A DNA stretch of 13,748 bases, taken from the NCBI GenBank assembly GCA_910586045.1, contig CAJUIH010000098.1, positions 1-13,748 of the forward strand, written 5' to 3'. Each line of letters opens with the position of its first letter. Position 1 is the first letter of the stretch. Position numbers and translations under genes: made by a program. A model generated the notes under the pieces. It did no database searches, was not told the DNA's origin, and saw only the letters and a program-made list of their open reading frames with translations. Below, in pieces: positions 1-5,911 of this stretch. The DNA comes from an uncultured Eubacterium sp. Its GTDB lineage: Bacteria > Bacillota > Clostridia > Lachnospirales > Lachnospiraceae.

Positions 1-63
1 GGCGGGCCAGAAACAAATGATATTGTGCTGAAATTTTACGCCGTTTATATAGAAATGGGATAG
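1..63 (+). CDS. Possible C-terminal tail of an upstream gene (partial)
   Basis: Only the first forward frame is open from the window edge to a TAG at 61-63; the other two forward frames hit stops by about base 30. It would encode the last 20 residues of a protein ending in ...VLKFYAVYIEMG, with the stop 17 nt before the copA start, consistent with a shared operon. A 20-codon open stretch can easily arise by chance, and a weak promoter-like pair (23-28 and 46-51) overlaps it, so this is tentative. I do not recognise the family; it does not look like the end of a CsoR or CopY copper repressor. Confidence 0.33.
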   Translation, partial: GGPETNDIVLKFYAVYIEMG

Positions 64-80
64 AAAATGCAGGAGGAAAT

Positions 81-2642
81 ATGGAACAGTATACAGTTAC
101 GGGGATGAGTTGTGCGGCATGCAGTGCGCGTGTGGAAAAGGCGGTATCCAAAGTGCCGGGCGTTGTATCCTGCTCGGTGAGCCTTTTGACAAATTCCATG
201 GGCGTGGAGGGGACGGCAGCGGCATCCGCAGTGATCCAGGCGGTGGAAGCGGCGGGCTATGGCGCGTCGCAAACCCATACGGCTGGAAGTACGCAGGCAG
301 GTACCGGGACAGCAGCCGCGCAGCAGGGTGATCCGCTTGCCGACCATGAAACGCCGGTATTAAAACAGCGTCTTTGCGCGTCCCTCGGTTTTTTGCTTTT
401 ATTGATGTATGTGTCTATGGGCCATATGATGTGGGGATGGCCGCTTCCGTCCGTGCTGGAAGAAAATCATATCGCTATGGGGCTGGTGCAGCTTCTTTTG
501 ACAGTAGTGATTATGGTGGTCAATCAAAAATTTTTTATCAACGGCTACAAGAGCCTGTGGCACCGGGCGCCAAATATGGATACACTCGTTGCGCTTGGAT
601 CTACGGCGGCGTTTGGGTATAGTACGTATGCGCTGTTTCTGATGACGGACGCACAGATGCGCGGGGATCTGGACGCAGTTATGGCCTATATGCATGAGTT
701 TTACTTTGAATCCGCGGCTATGATCCTGACATTGATTACCGTAGGCAAAATGCTGGAGGCGCGCTCTAAGGGAAAGACGACCGACGCGTTAAAAGGCCTG
801 ATGAAACTGGCGCCAAAGACCGCCGTCGTTGTCCGGGACGGAGCGGAAGTGCAGGTAGGAATCGAACAGGTAAAAAAAGGGGATATCTTTGTCGTCCGTC
901 CGGGGGAGCATATTCCGGTAGACGGTATTGTAATAGAAGGAACCAGTGCCGTCAATGAAGCGGCCCTGACCGGGGAAAGCATTCCGGTGGATAAAGCAAC
1001 CGGAGACGGCGTTTCTGCCGCGTCTGTAAACCAGTCCGGGTTTATAAAATGCGAAGCGGTAAGGGTCGGGGAAGATACGGCCTTAGCACAGATTATTCGT
1101 ATGGTCAGTGATGCGGCTGCTACCAAGGCGCCGATTGCGAAAGTAGCCGACCGCGTGTCCGGCGTCTTTGTTCCGGCCGTTATTACGATTGCGATTATCA
1201 CAACGGCTGTCTGGCTGCTTGCGGGAGAGGGCATTGGATTTGCGTTGGCCAGGGGCATATCCGTTTTGGTGATTAGCTGTCCCTGCGCGCTTGGCCTGGC
1301 CACCCCGGTAGCGATTATGGTCGGCAGCGGAGTCGGCGCAAAAAGCGGAATTATGTTTAAAACAGCCGTATCTTTGGAAGAAACAGGCAAAATGGATATT
1401 ATTGCGCTGGATAAGACCGGAACGATTACAAACGGAACGCCGAATGTAACGGACTTGATTCCCGCAGAGGGCGTGGCCGAAGAAGAATTGCTGCGCCTTG
1501 CCCATTCACTCGAACAAAAGAGTGAACATCCGCTTGCAGGCGCGATCCTGGACTATGCGGCGCAAAAAGGGATGCAGACGGAAGCGGCTGTTGATTTTAC
1601 CGCCCTGCCGGGAAACGGACTGACAGGAAGCAGCCAGGGCGCGCGCCTGGCCGGGGGCAATTATGAATGGATCCGGACATTGGCGCAGGTGCCAAAGGAA
1701 CTGCTCGACCGGTCAAAAGCATTGTCGGAAGAGGGAAAGACGCCGCTTTTTTTTGCAAAGGACGGGCAGACAGCCGGCATCATAGCCGTAGCGGACGTGA
1801 TCAAGGAGGACAGCCGGGACGCCGTGCGCGAGCTGCGGCATATGGGGCTTAGGGTTGTGATGCTGACAGGCGACAATGAACGTACCGCAAGGGCGATCGG
1901 CAGGCAGGCGGGCGTGGATGAAGTCATTGCGGGCGTATTGCCGGACGGCAAGGAACGCGTGATCCGGTCTTTAAAGGAGCAGGGAAAAACGGCGATGGTC
2001 GGAGACGGCATAAACGACGCGCCTGCCCTTACGAGGGCGGATATCGGCATTGCGATTGGGACCGGAACGGATATCGCGATTGACGCTGCGGATGTAGTAC
2101 TGATGAAAAGCAGGCTTAGGGATGTCCCGGCAGCGATCCGTTTAAGCCGCGCCACCCTGCGCAATATCCATGAAAACCTGTTTTGGGCGTTTATCTACAA
2201 TATCATCGGCATACCGTTAGCGGCAGGCGTGTGGATCCCGCTGCTGCACTGGCAGTTAAACCCGATGTTCGGCGCGGCGGCCATGAGTTTGTCCAGCTTC
2301 TGCGTTGTGACAAATGCCCTGCGTTTAAATCTCGTATCCATACACGATGCCAGAAAAGACAGGCCGAAAAAAAGACAAAAGGGGAATACCGGGTTCCCGG
2401 ATTATCATAGAAAGCAAATGGAGGAAACGACAATGGAAAAAACAATGACAATCGAAGGAATGATGTGCGCACACTGCGAGGCAAGGGTAAAAAAATGCCT
2501 GGAAGCGCTTCCGCAGGTAGAGGGGGCGGTAGTCAGCCATGAAGCCGGAACCGCGGTCGTAAAGCTGCAGGAAGCAGTAGAGGATGCGGTATTAAAGAAT
2601 GCGGTGGAAGAACAGGATTACAAGGTGCTTGGCATTCGTTAA
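81..2642 (+). CDS. copA: Cu(+)-exporting P1B-type ATPase with fused C-terminal CopZ-like domain
   Basis: Pumps monovalent copper out of the cytoplasm using ATP. The 853-residue protein has, in order: an N-terminal heavy-metal-associated (HMA) domain with metal-binding C11-A-A-C14; membrane helices beginning near residue 100; the actuator motif TGES (297-300); the intramembrane copper site C400-P-C402; the phosphorylated aspartate D444 in DKTGT; the P1B SEHPLA motif (H483, P484); the hinge GDGIND (641-646); and the Cu(+)-specific Y706-N707 and M735-x-x-S-S signatures. Unusually, a second complete HMA domain (785-853, C796-A-H-C799) follows the last helix through a basic linker (about 757-784). 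AGGAGG at 71-76 fixes the start. Typical CopA proteins carry their HMA domains only at the N-terminus. Copper specificity is well supported by the motifs; regulation is not visible, as no convincing CsoR or CopY operator is seen in the short upstream sequence. Confidence 0.96.
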   Translation: MEQYTVTGMSCAACSARVEKAVSKVPGVVSCSVSLLTNSMGVEGTAAASAVIQAVEAAGYGASQTHTAGSTQAGTGTAAAQQGDPLADHETPVLKQRLCASLGFLLLLMYVSMGHMMWGWPLPSVLEENHIAMGLVQLLLTVVIMVVNQKFFINGYKSLWHRAPNMDTLVALGSTAAFGYSTYALFLMTDAQMRGDLDAVMAYMHEFYFESAAMILTLITVGKMLEARSKGKTTDALKGLMKLAPKTAVVVRDGAEVQVGIEQVKKGDIFVVRPGEHIPVDGIVIEGTSAVNEAALTGESIPVDKATGDGVSAASVNQSGFIKCEAVRVGEDTALAQIIRMVSDAAATKAPIAKVADRVSGVFVPAVITIAIITTAVWLLAGEGIGFALARGISVLVISCPCALGLATPVAIMVGSGVGAKSGIMFKTAVSLEETGKMDIIALDKTGTITNGTPNVTDLIPAEGVAEEELLRLAHSLEQKSEHPLAGAILDYAAQKGMQTEAAVDFTALPGNGLTGSSQGARLAGGNYEWIRTLAQVPKELLDRSKALSEEGKTPLFFAKDGQTAGIIAVADVIKEDSRDAVRELRHMGLRVVMLTGDNERTARAIGRQAGVDEVIAGVLPDGKERVIRSLKEQGKTAMVGDGINDAPALTRADIGIAIGTGTDIAIDAADVVLMKSRLRDVPAAIRLSRATLRNIHENLFWAFIYNIIGIPLAAGVWIPLLHWQLNPMFGAAAMSLSSFCVVTNALRLNLVSIHDARKDRPKKRQKGNTGFPDYHRKQMEETTMEKTMTIEGMMCAHCEARVKKCLEALPQVEGAVVSHEAGTAVVKLQEAVEDAVLKNAVEEQDYKVLGIR
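2420..2424 (+). promoter_or_regulatory. Internal Shine-Dalgarno inside copA
   Basis: GGAGG, 8 nt upstream of the in-frame ATG at 2433. It would allow separate initiation of the CopZ-like domain. Confidence 0.5.
2433..2642 (+). CDS. Possible internally initiated CopZ-like copper chaperone (in frame within copA)
   Basis: An ATG at 2433 lies in the copA frame (Met785) and is preceded by GGAGG at 2420-2424 with 8 nt spacing, as good a ribosome binding site as those of the other genes here. Translation from it would give a free 69-residue HMA protein, MEKTMTIEGMMCAHC..., with C-A-H-C copper ligands, the normal size of a stand-alone CopZ. The residues just before it in the fusion (about 766-784) look like read-through of former intergenic sequence. 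CopZ hands Cu(+) to CopA in other Firmicutes. Whether this internal start is used cannot be told from sequence; the site and frame are seen, the second product is inferred. Confidence 0.5.
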   Translation: MEKTMTIEGMMCAHCEARVKKCLEALPQVEGAVVSHEAGTAVVKLQEAVEDAVLKNAVEEQDYKVLGIR

Positions 2643-2690
2643 GCTGCGGGCTTGTTTTTGCGCAGGGATAATTTGAAATTCGCGGACGAT

Positions 2691-2725
2691 GGGAGAGGCG
2701 GTTTGTCGGATAAACCGCCTCTCCC
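2691..2725 (+). terminator. Strong perfect hairpin downstream of copA
   Basis: A perfect 14-bp stem (2691-2704 with 2712-2725; left arm GGGAGAGGCGGTTT) closes a 7-nt loop, 48 nt after the copA stop. It is GC-rich and very stable. No T-run follows (GTCTGAGTTT), so it may be a transcript-stabilising 3' end, a weak terminator or a bidirectional boundary rather than a textbook intrinsic terminator. It separates copA from the promoter of the next gene. Confidence 0.5.
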
Positions 2726-2770
2726 GTCTGAGTTTCGCGGGATATACAACGGATTTGCTACAAGAAAGGA

Positions 2771-2799
2771 TTGCAATTTTGCTTCTGAAAATTTATACT
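2771..2799 (+). promoter_or_regulatory. Sigma-A-type promoter for the greA-transglutaminase pair
   Basis: TTGCAA (2771-2776), a 17-bp spacer and TATACT (2794-2799). The predicted transcript start is near 2806, giving a short leader of about 27 nt before the GreA start at 2833. It lies immediately downstream of the 2691-2725 hairpin. Confidence 0.6.
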
Positions 2800-2832
2800 A
2801 AGGAGAAACAGGCAGAAAGGGGGAGGTTTTAC

Positions 2833-3336
2833 ATGCATGATAAAATGACAAAAAAAGACATTGAACGCATGGAGGAAGAAATCGAATACCGAAAACTGGT
2901 CGTACGCAGGCAGGCGCTGGAAGCCGTAAAAGAAGCACGCGCACATGGCGACCTCAGTGAAAATTTTGAATACCATGCGGCGAAAAAGGATAAGAACCAG
3001 AACGAAAGCAGGATCCGGTATCTGGAACGCATGATTAAAACAGCGCAGATTATTGAATCCGAATCCGGTACCGATGAAGTGGGCCTGGATAATACGGTTA
3101 CGGTTTATTTTGAGGAAGATGACGAAACAGAGGTGTTTCGGCTCGTAACGACCGTGCGCGGGAACTCGCTGAAAAATATGATCAGCATTGATTCCCCGAT
3201 TGGGAAAGCGATTTTGGGGCATAAGGCAGGAGACCGTGTAACGGTAAAGGTCAATGATTCTTATAGTTATGATGTTGTCATCAAAGCGATTGAAAATACG
3301 GTCGATGACGGTACGGACAGCCTGCGGAAGTTTTAG
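2833..3336 (+). CDS. greA: GreA/GreB-family transcription elongation factor
   Basis: Gre factors insert a coiled coil into the secondary channel of RNA polymerase and stimulate cleavage of backtracked RNA. The 167-residue product is about the family size (near 160). The N-terminal coiled coil contains GDLSENFEYHAAKKD, whose tip acids D40 and E43 match the catalytic acidic residues of GreA, so this looks like a functional cleavage factor rather than an inactive paralogue. The C-terminal FKBP-like domain has the family signature SPIGKAILGHKAGD (121-134). The frame is open further upstream to 2689, but that ATG lies at the copA-side hairpin; GGGAGG at 2821-2826 with 6 nt spacing and the promoter at 2771-2799 select 2833. 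It is not beside lysS, the usual greA neighbour, so it may be a second copy in the genome. Confidence 0.88.
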   Translation: MHDKMTKKDIERMEEEIEYRKLVVRRQALEAVKEARAHGDLSENFEYHAAKKDKNQNESRIRYLERMIKTAQIIESESGTDEVGLDNTVTVYFEEDDETEVFRLVTTVRGNSLKNMISIDSPIGKAILGHKAGDRVTVKVNDSYSYDVVIKAIENTVDDGTDSLRKF

Positions 3337-3355
3337 AGGAAATGGAGGAATATGA

Positions 3356-4408
3356 ATGAAGAAACACAATCGGATCTGGATGGCGCTGGCCTGCTTGCTG
3401 CTGTGTATGGGCGTACTGCTGCAAAAGCCGGTGCAGGCACCTGCGGCTTCCAATGTATTAAATAAAGACCAGATTGCCCAGAACTTTGCAAAAGCAATTA
3501 AAAACGGTAAGGAATCGGTTACATTTACCACTTCAAACAGCATCACACCCGCACAGATTCAAAATATCCTGCAGGATGCGGCAAAAACGCAGAACCGCAT
3601 GTTATCCGGCGGGATCCGTTATGCGATGCGCACAGGCAGTGACCGGACGAAAGTTACCTATACGTTTGCGCTGCCCAAAGATTCTTTTTCCAAGTTTACG
3701 CGGATTAAATCGGAAGCAGCGGCCAAAAAGGCAGCAGTCCAGGCACTGAAAAACGCGAAATATTCGACCAGTTACTATAGCGATACGTCCTACTACGATA
3801 TTTTCCGACGGATACTCCAGCAGCATCCGGAGTATGATTATAATACATCGGTCTGGCGCAGTACAAACGGGACCTATGGGTATCACCGAAGCACCAGCCT
3901 TACAAAAAAACAACAGGACGCGAAAGTAAAGGCAGCAGACAAAGCAGCGGCAAAGGCCGTGAAAAAATGCGTCAAATCGGGGATGTCTGAGAAAAAGAAG
4001 GCAAGGGCCATTCATGATTACCTGCTGCAAAACTGCAGTTATGATAACCAAGCCGTACTGGCTGCGGGCCGCTACCAGGATGCGTTTACGGCATATGGAG
4101 CGCTTGTAAACGGTTCTGCGGTCTGCCAGGGCTATGCGGCGGCATTTAACCTGATGGCGCAAAAATGCGGCCTGCAGTCTATGGCAGTGTGCGGGATGGC
4201 AGACGGCGGCCCGCATGCGTGGAATTATGTAAAGATCGGAAACCGTTCTTATTATGTAGATTGTACATGGGATGATACGATGACGGGGGAAACAAAGATC
4301 AGTGATACGTATTTTGCCGTAGGTGCGGACAAGATGCATGAACGCCATGTTTGGAACACGGCGGAATTTCCGGCGGGCGATATCAAGTATTCCAAATATT
4401 TTCAATAA
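3356..4408 (+). CDS. Secreted transglutaminase-like superfamily protein
   Basis: The 350-residue protein has an N-terminal signal peptide (basic MKKHNR, hydrophobic core about 8-22, likely cleavage near VQA at 26-28), a basic Lys/Ala-rich middle (about 118-215), and a C-terminal transglutaminase-like cysteine protease fold. The triad is visible: C257 in SAVCQGYAAAFN, H287 in GGPHAWNYV and D302 in YYVDCTWDD. Members act as proteases, peptidases or cross-linking enzymes on surface or wall proteins; the substrate here is unknown. No LPXTG sorting motif or second membrane helix is seen, so it is probably released or loosely cell-associated. GGAGG at 3344-3348 with 7 nt spacing supports the start. 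It begins 19 nt after the greA stop, implying co-transcription. Confidence 0.88.
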   Translation: MKKHNRIWMALACLLLCMGVLLQKPVQAPAASNVLNKDQIAQNFAKAIKNGKESVTFTTSNSITPAQIQNILQDAAKTQNRMLSGGIRYAMRTGSDRTKVTYTFALPKDSFSKFTRIKSEAAAKKAAVQALKNAKYSTSYYSDTSYYDIFRRILQQHPEYDYNTSVWRSTNGTYGYHRSTSLTKKQQDAKVKAADKAAAKAVKKCVKSGMSEKKKARAIHDYLLQNCSYDNQAVLAAGRYQDAFTAYGALVNGSAVCQGYAAAFNLMAQKCGLQSMAVCGMADGGPHAWNYVKIGNRSYYVDCTWDDTMTGETKISDTYFAVGADKMHERHVWNTAEFPAGDIKYSKYFQ

Positions 4409-4430
4409 AAATGCTGGGGAGGAGCGTTCG

Positions 4431-4495
4431 ACTTGCAATCTTCGCTGCCTTTTGTTCGGCAGCGCAAAGAAAAATATTGCGGACGATTTGCAAGT
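4431..4495. repeat. Structured inverted-repeat unit (nested hairpin)
   Basis: Outer arms ACTTGCAA (4431-4438) and TTGCAAGT (4488-4495) enclose an inner hairpin CGCTGCC (4443-4449) / GGCAGCG (4458-4464) with an 8-nt loop. It lies 23 nt after the transglutaminase stop and abuts the next palindrome at 4500. There is no T-run after the inner stem on either strand, so it is not a standard terminator. It could be part of the same inserted element as 4500-4651, or a structured 3' end. Confidence 0.5.
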
Positions 4496-4499
4496 TAGC

Positions 4500-4651
4500 A
4501 ACTGTTCAAAAATAACGTTTCCTATTGCTTGTCTTTTTCTCCGGCAGCACTGCTCAAAAATCAGTTACATAGCCCGCTATGCGCCTGATTTTTGAGCAGC
4601 ACTCTCGAAGAAAAATCCAGCGCACTATTTAAAAGTTATTTTGGGACAGTT
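4500..4651. repeat. 152-bp nested palindrome, MITE-like element
   Basis: Terminal inverted repeats AACTGTTCAAAAATAAC (4500-4516) and GTTATTTTGGGACAGTT (4635-4651) match at 15 of 17 positions. Inside, CTGCTCAAAAATCAG (4550-4564) and CTGATTTTTGAGCAG (4585-4599) are perfect 15-bp inverted repeats, and CATAG (4568-4572) / CTATG (4577-4581) forms the tip. Segments between also pair partly (TTTTTCTCCG with the region CTCGAAGAAAAA). The whole unit can fold into one long stem and has no coding capacity. This architecture fits a non-autonomous miniature transposable element or dispersed palindromic repeat. No clear target-site duplication is seen. It ends 2 bp before the stop codon of the minus-strand gene at 4654. 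Confidence 0.6.
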
Positions 4652-4653
4652 CC

Positions 4654-4887
4654 TTAATCTAATGTGCTCAGATAATCCGTGACCGCATCCATATTTACTT
4701 CCGTATACGATACCGGTTTATTTGCCTCTACCCGGGCATAAACGGAATACCCGATCCACGCTGCCAGCGCAATCCCTGCGATACAGCCTGTTGTCCGGTA
4801 AATCATGCGTTCCCGTTTTTCTTTTTCCAGCCGTTTCTTGCGGCCGCTCTTTTCTTTTTTATATGCGTCTACTTTTTGCTGGCTCAT
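4654..4887 (-). CDS. Small single-pass membrane protein, unknown function
   Basis: A 77-residue protein: a strongly basic N-terminus (1-31, with runs of KKEK, GRKKR and EKEKRER), one hydrophobic helix about 33-50 (GCIAGIALAAWIGYSVYA) and a short polar, acidic C-terminus ending DYLSTLD. The positive-inside rule places the N-terminus in the cytoplasm and the last 25 or so residues outside. On the minus strand AGGAGA (4901-4896) sits 8 nt before the ATG, which makes it a likely real gene despite its size. It runs opposite to all its neighbours. I do not recognise the family. The TAA stop lies 2 bp beyond the palindromic element. Confidence 0.72.
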   Translation of the reverse strand: MSQQKVDAYKKEKSGRKKRLEKEKRERMIYRTTGCIAGIALAAWIGYSVYARVEANKPVSYTEVNMDAVTDYLSTLD

Positions 4888-4922
4888 TTTTCAGATCTCC
4901 TATTCTAAAATCCATTGTTTTA

Positions 4923-4931
4923 TGTTACAAT
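4923..4931 (+). promoter_or_regulatory. Possible extended -10 promoter for the HAD gene
   Basis: TGTTACAAT matches an extended -10 element (TGnTATAAT with one change). The corresponding -35 at 4903-4908 (TTCTAA) is weak. A transcript starting near 4938 would have a leader of about 190 nt before the HAD gene. It is divergent from, and very close to, the start of the minus-strand small membrane protein. Confidence 0.33.
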
Positions 4932-5129
4932 CAATACAGGTGTGTGCTTTTGCATCAGCATTCCCGCTCTCTAGCTGATTATACACGATTAGGATCTGTT
5001 TGTGGAGTGGGTTGCGGCATTTTTTTATGAAAAAACTGTGAATACGGCGGAATGGTCGATTTTTGGTGCGGACAGCCATGCGGAATGTATGACACTGTCT
5101 TCTTCGTGAAAGAAAGGAATGAATAAAAG

Positions 5130-5762
5130 ATGAAAACAGGAATTATATTTGATATGGACGGAACGCTTTGGGACAGTACAGACCAGGTAGCCAAGGCGTG
5201 GAGCATGGTAACCCTGCCAAAGCTGGGGCGCGGTGTGAGCAGGGAGGATATGTACCGTGTCATGGGCATGCCGATGGACCGGCTGGCGCTGGCGTTGTTT
5301 CCGGAATACAGCCTGGAGGAACTGCGCACCGTTATGACAGAAAGCTGTCTGGTGGAAAACGAATATCTGGCTGAACATGGGGCCAAGCTGTATCCGCATG
5401 TGGCTGAGACGATCAGGGAATTGTCCGGTTCTTATCCGCTGTATATCGTAAGTAACTGTCAGGCAGGCTATATAGAAGTATTTTTGTCCTATTATCATTT
5501 GGAAAGCTATATTGAGGATTTTACCTGTTATGGGGATAACGGAAAGCAGAAAGACGAAAATATTGCATATATGATCCATAAGCATAGATTAGATCGTGGA
5601 ATTTATGTCGGGGATATTCAGGCGGATTATGAGTCCGCATTGGCAGGGGGAGCGGATTTTATACATGCGGCCTACGGTTTCGGTACAGTGGATGCGCAGG
5701 TTCCAAACATACAGACGTTTTCGGATCTGCCTAAGCTGCTGCGTACGATGGCGGAAAAATAA
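5130..5762 (+). CDS. HAD-superfamily hydrolase (phosphoglycolate phosphatase-like)
   Basis: Cytoplasmic phosphatase of the haloacid dehalogenase superfamily, subfamily IA by its alpha-helical cap inserted after motif I. The 210 residues contain motif I FDMDGTLWDS with nucleophile D8 and acid/base D10; motif II Ser108 in YIVSNCQAG; a motif III lysine in GDNGKQKDENI (K139 or K141); and motif IV GDIQADYESA with D162 and D166 for Mg(2+). All catalytic positions are present. The substrate cannot be told; relatives dephosphorylate phosphoglycolate, sugar phosphates or nucleotides, or act as beta-phosphoglucomutases. An AAAGGA site (5113-5118) lies 11 nt before the start, rather far. No obvious terminator follows and it appears monocistronic. 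Confidence 0.9.
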   Translation: MKTGIIFDMDGTLWDSTDQVAKAWSMVTLPKLGRGVSREDMYRVMGMPMDRLALALFPEYSLEELRTVMTESCLVENEYLAEHGAKLYPHVAETIRELSGSYPLYIVSNCQAGYIEVFLSYYHLESYIEDFTCYGDNGKQKDENIAYMIHKHRLDRGIYVGDIQADYESALAGGADFIHAAYGFGTVDAQVPNIQTFSDLPKLLRTMAEK

Positions 5763-5791
5763 TGAAATCGTGTCTGCTTTCATCTGGCAGA

Positions 5792-5820
5792 TTGCAATAT
5801 GACAGCATTCGTGATAGAAT
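5792..5820 (+). promoter_or_regulatory. Sigma-A-type promoter for the Cadherin-like membrane protein
   Basis: TTGCAA (5792-5797), a 17-bp spacer and TAGAAT (5815-5820), with TGA directly before the -10 giving an extended -10 (TGATAGAAT). The predicted start near 5827 leaves a leader of about 85 nt that contains repeated CGGTAAT sites. Confidence 0.6.
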
Positions 5821-5835
5821 ATATAGCTGATATTT

Positions 5836-5871
5836 CGGTAATTATCGGTAATGAATTGAAACTCCGATAAT
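5836..5871. promoter_or_regulatory. Direct plus inverted repeats, possible operator
   Basis: CGGTAAT occurs at 5836-5842 and again at 5846-5852, exactly 10 bp apart (one helical turn). ATTATCGG (5841-5848) is also inverted as CCGATAAT (5864-5871), with a 15-nt gap. The cluster lies just downstream of the predicted transcript start, a typical repressor position. It could instead form an 8-bp RNA hairpin in the leader. No known regulator is assigned. Confidence 0.35.
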
Positions 5872-5911
5872 GAATAGGCTTTCGAAACCATAGAAAGGAC
5901 AGAGGAATACT

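Noticed and set aside
23..51. Possible promoter TTGTGC / 17 bp / TATATA before copA
   Set aside because: The -35 matches only half the consensus and it overlaps the possible upstream gene tail; too weak to call.
701..1390. Minus-strand open frame opposite copA
   Set aside because: Codon-bias shadow of copA; low-complexity translation with no recognisable domain.
2689..2832. N-terminal extension of the GreA reading frame
   Set aside because: It starts at the copA-side hairpin, upstream of the promoter at 2771-2799, and its residues are unlike Gre proteins; the ATG at 2833 has the proper ribosome binding site.
2758..3546. Minus-strand open frame opposite greA and the transglutaminase start
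   Set aside because: It spans a promoter, an intergenic gap and two well-supported genes on the other strand, with no domain.
5773..5791. Small hairpin TCTGC/GCAGA after the HAD gene
   Set aside because: Only 5 bp with a long loop and no T-run; not a credible terminator.
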